Of a stretch of 64,000 nucleotides of DNA, positions 22,401-33,046 are shown one piece after another. Positions within the stretch are counted from its first letter, which is position 1. Each line of letters begins with the position of its first letter. This DNA is from Porphyra umbilicalis. Its lineage: Eukaryota; Rhodophyta; Bangiophyceae; Bangiales; Bangiaceae. Made by a program: the position numbers and the translations under genes. The stretch spans positions 1 through 64,000 of the forward strand of contig KV918911.1 of assembly GCA_002049455.2 (NCBI GenBank), in the 5' to 3' direction. The notes below the pieces were generated by a model that ran no database searches, was not told where the DNA came from, and saw only the letters and a program-made list of their open reading frames with translations.

Positions 22401-23398
22401 CTCCAGAGGGCTCGGTGCTTCTCCAGTAGGGCGAGAACTTGAGGCCGCAGCCCCTCGGGCACGTTCGAAGTATGAACGTGGGGCTCCTCCACGGGGTCCG
22501 TTGCGTCGGGCGCGGTGGTCGGACTGGGGCTGAGTGCAGCCCAGTCCTCTCGGGATATGGCGGGTACCGTACCGGAGTAGGCCGACAGATGCCCCATGAC
22601 CATGCCCTTGGGGAGTCGCTTACTCGTGTTCCCCGTATGAATTACCTCCACCCACCACGTCTGGTTGGCGGTGCAGTCCATGGTGCCAGTTGCAACATGC
22701 ACGCGGTGGCGTTCATACACTCGATGGCGCTGGGTGATGACCCCATTCCCTTGGAATGACGTCTGTACTGGGACGTATCCCCGGGACCTCGGGGGTATAA
22801 CTACCTCGTGTGCTAGGTGCACCTTGGTGTCCGCCTCACTAGCGGCCCCCGACTGGGGTTGGTCCGCCCGGGCATACGACACCGTCTTACCCCGACGGAG
22901 GATGGGGACCCTACATCCGTTTAGTTACCGGATGTACCCCTTGGGCCCGCAAATATTGGGGACATAGACGTCAGTGTAGTCGGTCCCTAGGAGTAGAGGG
23001 ACCGACATGCCCGGCACTACCCCACACGCGACTGGGGTGGAGCAAGTTCCGACTTGCACCGTAAGAGTCACGGTGCCTGTGATGGGAAGGAGTCCCCCAT
23101 TCACGTCAAACAGCAGGGCGGTCGCCGCGTCTAAGGGCGCCACCTCCATCTCCGGGGGGAGTAGCGCTTCCCGTACTAGGGAGACACACGACCCCGTGTC
23201 GACTATGACGCGGAGGGCTAGCTTACGCCCCGCGTCCAGCCAGACGCGACTGGCCACCTGGTAGTTGGACCCCGTCAGGATGGCCACCACATTCTGGCCG
23301 CTTACCCCCTTCGGGAGGGGTGCGTCCCGGGGGCGGATCCCCTTGGGTCGGGATAGGATGCGTACTGGCATCTCATCCACGTCCCGGGTTGGGTCCAC
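19470..23398 (-). pseudogene. gypsy-1 pol: protease, RT, RNase H, integrase, chromodomain-like
   Basis: Parts in element order. Aspartic protease with VIVDTGSCVSLV (about 23.2 kb). Reverse transcriptase with SPVVLIPKPDGSPRFCIDYR, STLDCNAGFWQIPL and the active site VLVYLDDLIIF (22.3-21.8 kb). RNase H with YIIDVDASYDQLGCCL and a TVTEIEGLGVVWA motif, ending HAVADALSRIP (21.5-21.1 kb). Integrase with the zinc domain (AHPGGTRMYQTLRDQYYW, CPTCAKNR) and the core Asp, Asp, Glu in LAIDLLGPLP, LWDNGPQFA and TNGQVERFNKTL (20.7-20.2 kb). The C-terminus (19.7-19.5 kb) has VKVRWFGYGPREDCWHYVEDL, which resembles a chromodomain and would place it with chromoviruses. It is broken. Confidence 0.92.
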
Positions 23399-23430
23399 CG
23401 GTTGCCGCGGGGAGGGCCTAACACCGGTGG

Positions 23431-25765
23431 TTACTCGTTTCCTTCCTCGGACTCAGAGGTGGTGGTGGGTCCACACTCGGGCTCGCTCTGCGGTTCCCCC
23501 TTCTCAAGCGGCGTCGACTCCTCGCCGCTTGAGCTGGAGTCCTCGTGAAGAGTGGCAACGGCTACTCGCCGGCCCGCTCGCGGGGTATCGCGGGAGCCCG
23601 AGGACGTCCCGAGAGGGGACCACCGACTGGCTATGGCCAATCGGTCGCGTAGGCGTGCGTCCAAGTCGGGGCACACCTCGGCCCAATGGCCCACCTTGCC
23701 ACGATGCCAGCAAGGGTACTCTTCCGACCGGGATTTTGGTCGGGAAGGCCCATCCCTCGGTCGGGAGCGGTAGCGCGGGTTGTCGTTGCCCCAGGGAGTC
23801 GAGCCGCCCGGAGTCTTGGGTCGGGACCCATCGTACCGGGGGCCCGGAGTGGGGGCACCCACGGACCCGACGGTCCGGACAAAGGCGTCCCGCGGTTGAT
23901 AACCCCGCGCCCCCCCAGTGATCCGGGGAAGGGCGGCCGCACGAGCTTGCCGCCGGAGACGGGCCTCCTCCGCGAGCGCTTCTCGCTCCTTGTTCCGCTC
24001 CTTGTGCTGCTCAAGTCGTAGCCAGCGGTGTTCGTCGCCCTTAGTCTGGGCGACGCGAGCCAGCCCCGTCATAGTCATGCCGGGGGTGTTGCGCTCGCGC
24101 AACAGTGGCGCGCGCCGCGCGGTGGACACCTTCCACTAAGCGCCCCTTGAGGGCGCCCTCCCCGTACATGAACCCGCACTCGGTGTTGAGGCGGCGGAGG
24201 CGCTCGGCGAAGGATAACTCGTCCTCGTCGTCCCGTTGGACCGCGACGTTCAGGTTCTCGACTAGAGTAGCCACCGAGGCCTCGTCGACGTGACGCCGAA
24301 TCATCCAGTTGATGAGCTCCAAGTATGAAGTGACCTCGCCGGGGTTACCCGCCCGGCGAGTGGGTATAACCATCAACACCTCTGACTTGAGGGGTTTCTT
24401 CGTAAAGTCTTGAAGGATGTAGAAGGCTTCGCCTTCGGAGATGTTGTTGTCGTCACAGGCCTTGGCAAACTTGCGCAAGAACTGGAAGACCTTGGCCGGG
24501 GGGGAACCATCCCACTCGTCCTTCACCCCGAAGGACTGAGCCACCTCTTTCTTGCGCCGGACCAGAGTACGGGCCTGCCGCCGCGTGTAGGCAACCGACT
24601 TGTTGTCTAGCGCGTAGGTCTCACAATCGAACATCACCCGGTAGTACGGGTGGTTCACCACAATCTTGGGCGGCAGCACCCGAGTTGGGGGTGTCGGGGT
24701 GGTTTGAGTAGGCCACCCCCCAGCCTCTGGACCGGTCGCGGAGGAGAATTGCGTCGGGAACCCCGGGTCAATACCCTGGGGTAACTCTCGCGCCGCTCCC
24801 CCGCCTTGCACACCGTCCGCCGAGTCAGGAGTCGGTTGGGCCCTCGAGTCAATACCCCGAGTGCCCTCCCTCACCGTCGACGTCGGGGGGGTAGCACGGA
24901 ACGCACCAAGTAGGGCCGCAACTGCTAACTCGTCCCCCGAGCGGGAGACGTCAGTGGTCGACGACGACGACGAGTTTTCGCGTCGGCGCCGACGAGCGGA
25001 GCGTCGGGCTCGGCCCCGCCGCTCAGCGGGCCTGGGCGTAGAGCCCCTCAACATCGTAACTAGCGATCGGGTAACTTCGGACCGAACAACCTCGGCCACG
25101 GCGTCTCGCCGCTCGAGACCCGGGCCATCCCTGGCACCCCGTGAGCCTGGGGGAGCACAACTAGAGCTCCCGCCTGCAGGCTCCCGTGCCGATCCTGGCA
25201 TCGCCCCCCCCTCCCCAGCACCGAGAGGGGATCTCCCAGCGGGCCCGAGGGCCGGAGGACCGATACCGTGGGTCCCGGCGCCGTGCTCAAGCGCCGGGGC
25301 ACCCTTGGCACTCCGTGAACCTGGGGGAGCACGACTAGAGCTCCCACCCACAGGTTCCCGTGCCGGTGGTGGCACAGACCCGCCGCCCCACGTGGTAACG
25401 TCGGGCAGCTGTCCTACGCCGAAATGACTGCCAGCACCTGACAGGACCGCCTCGGGGTGAGTACTACCCGAGGGGGCCCCTGCCGGGGGGCGAGTCCCAG
25501 TCGGATCGAGGCCCGGGGGCAAGGGTTGGAACAAAGTCCGCGCCCCGCGGGCACCCGCATCCGTGGTGCCGGCACTGGTGTGGCGATCGTCAACCGACGA
25601 ACCGCCTCCGGGGGGGGTAATCTCATCCGCCCCGGCACCAGGCACCTCGACACAAGGGGGGTCTCCATCCCCCCCCCCATCGGCCATCGACCCGGCCGGA
25701 CTCAGCCAAACCTGGCGTTGCGGGGCACCGCCCGCAGCGCTAGGCACCAAGGGGAGGAGGACCAA
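23431..25765 (-). pseudogene. gypsy-1 gag region
   Basis: The first coding region after the 5' LTR. A long low-complexity N-terminal part (G, P, S, A and R-rich, with repeated EPVGGSSSRAPPGSR-like blocks near 25.1-25.4 kb) precedes a capsid-like helical domain with KVFQFLRKFAKACDDNN, SYLELINWMIRRHVDE and SFAERLRRLNTECGFMY (about 24.5-24.1 kb). A zinc-knuckle-like segment, HRGKVGHWAEVC, follows near 23.7 kb, just ahead of protease. The capsid part resembles that of gypsy-2 (DDND.SEG, LINWLLRKYADE), so the two elements are distant relatives. Confidence 0.8.
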
Positions 25766-25849
25766 CTAGGTTCCCCCCGAGGCGGGTTGGCGCACCGCCA
25801 CCACCCCGAGGAAGGTTGAGTTGCCTTCCTCCCCTGCTGCTCCACCAAA

Positions 25850-26542
25850 TGTGGCAACACGCTCAGCCCACCCCACCCAGCTGAGCGGAGGGCGAGCCAA
25901 ACCGTGTCGCCGGGTTGTCCTGTTGGGGAATACCCGCCCCGGAAGGAAACCCCGAAGAGCACACAGGCACGGCGTCGACCGGGGGGAAGGCGCCCCGAGC
26001 GACAAACACGAGTTGTGTGACCGGAAGTTTACTTGCCAGCGTCGAAGGCCTCGAGGCGACACTCACGCCTCACCCTCTTATCCCATCCGTTCCCCTCGGA
26101 CCCTCGGAAAACCCTCCTCAGACACCCTCAAAGGACCCTCGGAAAACCCTCCTCAGACACCCTCAAAGGACCCACGGAAAGCCCTCTCCTCAGGGCACAC
26201 TGGGCCCATAACCTGGAGGACGGCCGAAGCTTCGAATACCGCCTTGAGTAGAGGCGGGGGGAAGGGTGCTACGTGACACCCTCGCGGCGCCCCTGACTCG
26301 GGCACAAAGTAACATAAGTCGATAATCCAATTTGGGTTTGCACAAAATTAGGCCCGTAAGTAGGGTCCCGCTCGAGGGGGTTACGAATCCCAGGGAAGTA
26401 TTGGGATTGCGGTTGTGGTTGGTGAGCCACGAGATGATCACAAGTGGGTCGCCAACGGAACAATATGAAATATGCGTTAGTGGGGCATATTTCCAGGGAA
26501 TCTGGATCCCGGAGTGTGGGGGCCATGTGACGGACCGTCACA
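25850..26542 (-). repeat. gypsy-1 5' LTR
   Basis: 693 bp, matching the 3' LTR at about 98%. Target duplication ATGTG follows at 26543-26547. On the minus strand the sequence just inside reads TTTGGTGGAGCAGCAGG (25849 downward), the probable primer site (TGGTGGAGC...), but the tRNA was not assigned. Confidence 0.93.
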
Positions 26543-26547
26543 ATGTG

Positions 26548-27540
26548 AGTACCTCACACGGTCTCCCAATACAGCTCTGCACACTAAGACGCACATCAGG
26601 ATCTCAGAAAAGCTGAAGAAGCTTGTTGACCTCATGAGAAATCACAGGTCTGGCCCAAAACCCTCTCCACGCCCTCTGCAGGCCCAAGCAAGCGGCCCAA
26701 AAGTATCAAGAAGCCTCGTTCTGGGTGGCAATGGCGCTGCGAGACTCCTGCAAGAAACGGTCATTGGCTTGTAGGTTTACGGGCGGCAACTCTCAGCAGA
26801 TAGTTTGATCGTTGCTTGTCGAACAGCCAATCCAACTTCATTTCTACTCTGTGCCGTCGGCTCTGCCTCTCTCCTGTCTGCACCCGCCATTTTTGAAAAC
26901 TAGCAATAGTTCGGATATTTTTCTGAAGAGTGAAAGAGTACAGTACATGATATTGAGGCCCGCTTCAGTGCGTTGCTTAAACTATCGTCAGTGGGCGCGA
27001 CTTTTTTCGAATATGTTTGGCCGAGGCGATTTGGCGGAGCCACTTTTCAGCGTTTGGAACCGAGCGTACTTTCGTGCGTATATTTTTGAGAAAGGAAGTC
27101 CGTTGCCGAGACTCGCACCCTTTCAGCAGCCATATCAGAGACTAGCGACATTTGGCATCTTGCTCGTGGGTAGTGATATCGAGTTTACCGCCACGTATGG
27201 AAGAAAGCGAGAAATTTCCGTCTTGCGCGCACATGGGCCGTCAGGGCCGTTTTCTTGAAAGAGAAATTTCCATTCCTTTCAATTCGAGACTGCCCAACGG
27301 GGCACCCATAGTGCTTTCTCATTGGTGGGAACTTGAAGCGGAGCTCGTTTCTCCAGCCGAGCGCACGTCTTTGCCTCCACGCCGCCGCTTCTCTGGCACC
27401 GACTACTTGCTGCGGCCTTCACCAGTGAAAATGTTTCGTCTCGGACGGTTGACTACGACCTCTCCCTTCAAGGTCCCCGGTTTTTATTTCACCGGCGCCT
27501 GCCCCTCCAACTATCCCCCATAGCGCCCGGCGCCAGTGTA
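26548..27540. other. No gene recognised
   Basis: About 1 kb between gypsy-1 and the hAT transposase. The plus-strand frame 26812-27258 has no known domain. It may be 5' flank or subterminal DNA of the hAT element. Confidence 0.45.
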
Positions 27541-29389
27541 GTGCCTCCTCCGGACAAGCGGACCGGCGCATGGCTGTACGTGGACGTGGACACCACCCCA
27601 GGTCGAATGGACTGTCGAGGCCATGGGTGCCGCTGGGGTAACGTCCCGAGCAGAAAAAGGGCGAGGGTCCATCTCGTCGGCTGTTTGGCTGCCCAGCAGT
27701 CGTTCCCGGAGATGCCGGGTGTTTTAGTACCGGCTGTAAACAACTTTGGTTCCCACCCTTTCCTGTGGCGACCGAGCAGCTCAACGATTGGCGGGTGCTG
27801 TGGGTTGAGGCGATGTGTATATCGTCTTTGCCTCTTGGCTTTTTTGAGACGGACGCGTGGTGGGCGGCGCTGGGAACTGTCACTGGTGGTCGGTTCCAGG
27901 GCCCAGGTGACCGTCGGACGCTGGCCTCAACATACGTGCCGCTGGTGGCCGCCAGGTCCGACGCGTGGACGGCAGCGCGCATCTGGGAGGCCGATTCGTC
28001 GTCTGTCTCCATGGACGGCGCGACGGTCAACCGTCAAGGTGTGATCAACTTCGTCAATTGGCTCCCCTCTTGCCCTGCTGTACTCCACAACACGATTGGG
28101 CGTCGTGTCTCCGACGGGTGACAACCTGCTGAGAGCCCTCAAGGACTCCTTTTAGCAGCCCCTTACGGCCATGACTCGCCCCGGTGCCAGTGCCGCAGGG
28201 GGGGCTGCTGGGCCGGCGCCGCAGTGGCGCCGATTGCTGGAGCAGCGGGCGCCGGCCGTCGTGTCCGACTCTCGCAGGACTATGGTGCGTATGCGGAGGG
28301 CGGGTGTGAGCGACGGCACCTTCGTGTTTGGCTATGGCTGCGCGGCTCACGCACGCGATCTCGTGGCGCAAGATGCCACCAAAATACAGCCCTTTTCGTC
28401 GGCGCTGCGCAGCTCGCTGTGCGCGTCCATTTTTTTTATGCGCTGCGGACGCCCGCGCACACTGCGCGCCGCCACTGTTTCCAGTTTGGCCGTGCCGGGA
28501 AGCCGACCCGTTCGTGGTCTACAAGATTACAGTCGGGCCCGATGGGTCGGAGAAGCCAACACGATTGCAGCTGTGGAGGAGAATCTCCCCGCCCTTCGTC
28601 ACACCCTTTTTGCCAACACGCTATCCACCACCCCATTGTACGTTCCAAGCAGCGTCAAGGAGGCGCTCGAGGCGCCCAGTCGGGCAGTCATTGGACAGCC
28701 GACTCCATTACTCAAGGCACTGGCGGTAGTGGTCTCTTTGCTCGATGCCGATGCCGCATCGCTGTCATCCTTTGCAGGCCTGTTTTCGACGTCACGGTCG
28801 TCATTGAACACCTACTTCCTTGAAAGATTTCCGTTACAGCGCGTGTAGGGCTGCAACGAATTTTGATCGCGCGCTACGCCGCCTTCTCTGATCCGATGGT
28901 TGCGTTTGATTTTTCCTGGACGGTTTTTGAGGACCCACCCGAGGGCGGATGGCTGACTTGCGGTTGGCAATGCGGGATGGCGAGGGGGGGCTGACGCTCG
29001 TGATCTGGCGTCCCATTTGCTTGCCTCTGTTTTCCGTTTCTGCGTCGGCCGCCGGCGGCGAGCGCGCATTCAAACGACTGCACCAAGTACATACCACCCG
29101 GCGCAACCGCCTCATCTCACAACTCGTTGACCGGCTGACCCGTTTTGCCTTCAACAATGCGCAGCTGCGTAGTCTCGACCCTGTTACTTCTTTTTCAAGT
29201 TCATCAAATGAGCTTAGGTTGCGTCGCTTTTGTGTTCCTGAGGGGTACGTTGTGAATGGGGGGGGGGTAAGAGTCGGTTGGGCTGCAGAGGGGGGTGTCG
29301 GAGTGGCAGCTGGGGTCTATGCAAACACCGTCCTCGCGGCAGCCGCTGATGACACTGCCGATGACACCGGTGGGACTGGGCTTGACTGA
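27541..29389 (+). pseudogene. hAT transposase, decayed
   Basis: A hAT-superfamily cut-and-paste transposase spread over several plus-strand frames. BED-type zinc finger: MDCRGHGC...RVHLVGC (27.6 kb). DUF659-like segment: ISSLPLGFFETDAWWAALG and SMDGATVNRQGVINFVNW (27.8-28.05 kb). Central part: FVFGYGCAAHARDLVAQD and ARWVGEANTIAAVEE (28.3-28.6 kb). Then RYAAFSDPM (about 28.88 kb) and the C-terminal dimerisation domain AGGERAFKRLHQVHTTRRNR (about 29.07 kb). The frame changes near 27.75, 28.12-28.17, 28.85 and 28.95 kb; some could be introns, but the single-base shift just before RYAAF looks like decay. The last frame ends at a stop at 29387-29389. No TIRs were identified. Confidence 0.8.
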
Positions 29390-30005
29390 AGAGAGCTAGA
29401 AGGGGATGCCCCCTCTGATATCGACCCAGCAGACGTAGATGCCATAGTGGCTAAACTGTTGCCACAGCTAAGAACATAACAGCAACATCGTTCTGTTTTT
29501 CTCATCAAGGTGAGAGCCGTGCCGTCGGCTCGGTGCGGGGTGCAATCGGATCACTTGTGCCGTGTGTGCCCAACAGATTTACGGCCACCGCGGTGAACAG
29601 TAAATGGCTCAATCGACTTTCCGAGCAATTTCTTTGCATCGCGACCTTTCTTTTGAAACAAGGACATGTCAAATCGCGGAAAGCTTTGAAGGCATTTCGG
29701 GCGCCATGTAGGACACGTCGACGATCAGAAGCGCTCCATTACACCGTTGACGTCCCATTTCTCGTGTGGAGGGGGTCCCTGCCAACGGATTCGCCTCCTC
29801 TGTGGAAAACAACGTGTGGACTTAGTCCTTGTAACGTGGCGCACTCAGTGGGATACATTTGAAGGTGACAGGTGCCTCCGAAGAGGTCTGCCTCGGCTCG
29901 TGCATCAGCACCCATCAGCCACACTCTCCCACCGCTTCCCCCCCCCGCCACCTTCTGGCCCCGCGTCCGCCGTGTTTTCGAGTGCCCCCAGTGTACGATT
30001 TCATG
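29390..30005. other. No gene recognised
   Basis: DNA downstream of the hAT remnant with no frame showing a known domain. Confidence 0.45.
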
Positions 30006-30475
30006 GCCCGCACTCGCGCACGTGCTGCTGTACGTGGCGGCGGTCATGCTGTTCGTGACTCTCGTCCCAGCGTCGTCTTTCGGCCGGGCGCTGTGGCCCG
30101 CGCTCGTGGAGGTGCTCCTGTACGTACGTGGTGGCATCGGCACTACGCATGTCCCCCCCTCCTGTTTCAACTTGCAATCCCGTCTTGTCGCCCACACTCG
30201 TGGGCGCGCCATTGTAAGTGGCGGCGGCGGTTCTGTGCGTAGACATTTGTTTCAAATCGGCGTGCGGGCGGGTGCTGCAGCCTGCGCTCGTGGAAGAGGT
30301 ACTGTACGTGTCGGCGGCTGTGCGGGCTGTGTTCTCCCCCCCCGCACAAGCCTGCACGCCATTCCTTTCGCCCGCGCTTGTGGCCATGACGTTGTACATG
30401 GCGGTGGCGGTGCAGTGCATGGACCCTTTTTTCAACTCATCGTGCACGCAGATGCTGTAGCCCGCCCTTGAGGAC
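30006..30475. repeat. 90-bp tandem repeat, about five and a bit units
   Basis: The unit start GCCCGC.CTCGTGG recurs at 30006, 30096, 30190, 30280, 30370 and 30460. The steps are 90, 94, 90, 90 and 90 bases, that is 30 codons with one four-base excess. On the minus strand the units read as diverged 30-residue repeats with a core like TAATY.STSTSAG in open frames (30447-30001, and another frame to 29739). On the plus strand they read PALVEVLLYVAAV but with a stop in one unit. The coding strand is undecided, with the minus strand slightly favoured. No known protein family is recognised. Confidence 0.75.
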
Positions 30476-31902
30476 GGGTCTTTGAATAAGGTGATGGCGG
30501 AGATGAGTGAATGTACGAGTTTGATTCGTTCTTGTCACCGCCTCGACTCCTGCGGCGTTTTGAGCGTCCGCGGGCGACGCTGCCGCGAGGGAGGCGGAAA
30601 TTACGCGATTACAAGACTGTTGTGCTACGGGACCCACGTTGCGGGATGAGGCCGGCGCTCGGGCGCCGAAGGCGCCGGGGGACGCGGCAACCGGCGGGGG
30701 GGACGCTGGTGCCTGCGACGGTGGTTTGTGGCGGGACGACGACGGAGGGGCAGACGTGACGGGGGTGTTTTCGTTGCCTGGCCTAAGTCGGCGGAGAGGC
30801 GTCCCTGACCCACGCCGCCATGGCATGCGGGCCCCGCGGAGGGGCCGGGTTGGCGCGGCCGAGAGGGCGCGGCATGCGACTGCTGACCGGGCGCCACGCG
30901 GCGGGTGCGACGCGTTGCGCGCGGTACGGTTTCTCCCCCTCGTCTTGTAATGATCGCTTCGGAGGACATTATAGGCATAGAGGGAAACATCTCCAATGGT
31001 TGGTGACAGCCTGGGTCAATTCCCATTAGAGGAAATCGGGCCCGGGCGGCGGTGTTCGCCCTTTTAGAGGATACCCAGCAACGACGGTTGCGAACCGCTT
31101 TTACGTATCATTCGTTAAACGGGGCATATTTGCTAGTTATGGGCCGAGGTATGGGAAACCCGGACATCCCACCAACGTGGCGAGCCAGATCTACGAGCCG
31201 AGCCACTGGAAGGCCAGATATCAGTCGAACAGGGTAATATGGCGCTGGTTCGAAGGAGGTTGGCATTTTTTTCCATTGGCCGACTATACCACTGCCGTTT
31301 GGGCAGACGTTTGTGCATTACCGAACGTTTTGCGAGCCGATTCTTGTGTCTAAACGGGGGTCAAACACCCAAATCGGGACAATAGCAAACGAATACACGT
31401 TGCGGTGTCGATTGCATAGGCGTCTCCAGATGTGAACTTCATTAGCATGCGGTCGCGAGTGGCCGCAGCTTCCCTTCAAGGCGCACACGGCGCTCATTGT
31501 CGGGACCTGTGCGAGCGGTGCGGGCGGGACACTGTTTTTGCTGGTGAACATCCGCCGCCACGCCCGACTCTGGGTCAGGCTCCCCCACTTTAGAACGGTG
31601 TGAATAGAGGGGGGGGGCACATGGGTGGGCGCGCAGCCGCACTGCGGTCCTGCAGCTGAAAACTTTGTCGGGGTGGCCCACAGTTGACGCGCTGCTGGTG
31701 TTCCTCACCTGCGCTCAGAGCTGCTCGGGGGGGGAGCTTCGCGCAGCGCAAGATTGTGTGGCGGGCATGTGACTGTCTGCGCGCAGCCGCACCCGCAGGA
31801 ATAGGCCGTGCATGGGAGTTTGCAGGCAGCGCCGCGCAGTTCAAACATTTGGGCACGCGGCCACCACCGAATTAGGCAGCACGATCTCAAGACCTGCCAA
31901 AT
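30476..31902. other. No gene recognised
   Basis: About 1.4 kb with GC-rich shadow frames only. The part next to 31903 should be the flank of gypsy-2, yet it does not match the other flank. Confidence 0.45.
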
Positions 31903-32665
31903 TGTAGTGGTATCTGCCCGCAAAGCCGACGGGGCACCGCCCCGTCAGGGAACCCAGCACAGGATGCGGAGCGACACAAAGGAGAAAGAACACAAACGCC
32001 TGGATCACAGGGCGCGAAGCGCACCAGAACGCCGGAACTAACGCAAACGCAACGCTGATTTATTCGAGTACGCACGATGACCCCAAAGCATACACTCATA
32101 TACCCTCAGAAACAAGACGCAGGACGTGGACAATCCCGACCCAGGAAAAGACGGTCGTAGGACGGCCGGGGCCCGGCGGGCCACGGTCCCTGATGCGGGG
32201 TCCTGGTGGTCCCTGCCACAGATCAAGGGACCCCCTTCCACTGGAAGAGAAATATGGTCCCTGGATTTACGCCAGCTTGGACTGGAAGTGCCCAATACAT
32301 CACTAGGGACTTATCCCCAGATTTTCAAGTCTCCGATCGAAGTCCTCGTGGGATATCGACAGTGGCCCAGATCTAATCTCGGCCCCGGGCATTTTTCCCG
32401 GTGAAAGGAGCTTCCACAAGCTTCCGGGCCCCTCTAGGGGACCCGGATCGAGGGGTCGCGTTGCCCCGCGTCCGCGTCCGGGCCTGCCCCCTCTGCCTCT
32501 GGGGGAGGGGGATGTAAGCCTCGGGGGCGGCCCTAAGCGCCACCTGCCATGCGCCCCGAAGGGGCGCCGCACACCGCTCCCTCTAGGGGCATGACGTGTG
32601 TGCTCGCGGCCCCTCCCCCGGCTCATGCCGGGGGGATCGCGTCATCAGAGGAGAGGGGGTTTCCC
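31903..32665 (-). repeat. gypsy-2 3' LTR
   Basis: Starts TGTAGTGG. The inner end is uncertain by a few bases around 32659-32670. On the minus strand AATAAA at 32064-32059 is a likely LTR poly(A) signal. A hairpin GACGGGGC / GCCCCGTC lies near 31928. Confidence 0.88.
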
Positions 32666-33046
32666 CCACATATTTCCCACCTCAGGGCCTGCGTCTCGCA
32701 GGACCGTGGCCGTATCCAACGGCCGCCACACTGGCCCAAGGGAGCCCCCGGCGGCTCGATCGGCCTTGCCCCTCGAGGGCCCCTCTGTGGGATACCCTGG
32801 CGGGCCGCCCCCGGACTCGGGCCCCACAGGGGACCCGGGGAGCCCCCCCCCCCTGGGCATACAAAACGATCCCCTTCGTTGGGGGGACCGGACTACTCGG
32901 GTGTCCCGCGGGCACCCTTTTCGGCACGAGGTGGGACAGCGCCGAGAGTGCGTGTCCGGGGTTCTTCCCCCATCTTTGCCGAACTCGTGCCCCGCCCACG
33001 CGTGGGGCTTATCGGACTTCTTTGGGGCCCCGTGTCGCGGGGTCCG

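Larger units (their letters stand above)
18153..26542 (-). mobile_element. gypsy-1: Ty3/gypsy element with chromodomain-like tail
   Basis: An 8,390-bp LTR element on the minus strand. The two 693-bp LTRs (TGTGGCAAC...CGTCACA) are flanked by target duplication ATGTG at 18148-18152 and 26543-26547. By hand count the LTRs differ at about 15 positions plus two small indels (roughly 2%), so the insertion is fairly young. The parts run gag, protease, RT, RNase H, integrase, the Ty3/gypsy order. The coding region lies in several frames, so it is broken, with about three or four breaks. Confidence 0.95.

Noticed and set aside
27541-29389. Reading the hAT frames as a functional multi-exon gene
   Set aside because: The 28.12-28.17 kb gap would need an intron of under 50 bases, and the change before RYAAF is a one-base shift, so decay is more likely.
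32549-33046. Upstream extension of the gypsy-2 antisense frame into the LTR
   Set aside because: The frame is open, but this part is low-complexity LTR and leader DNA; the ATG at 33047 is a better start.
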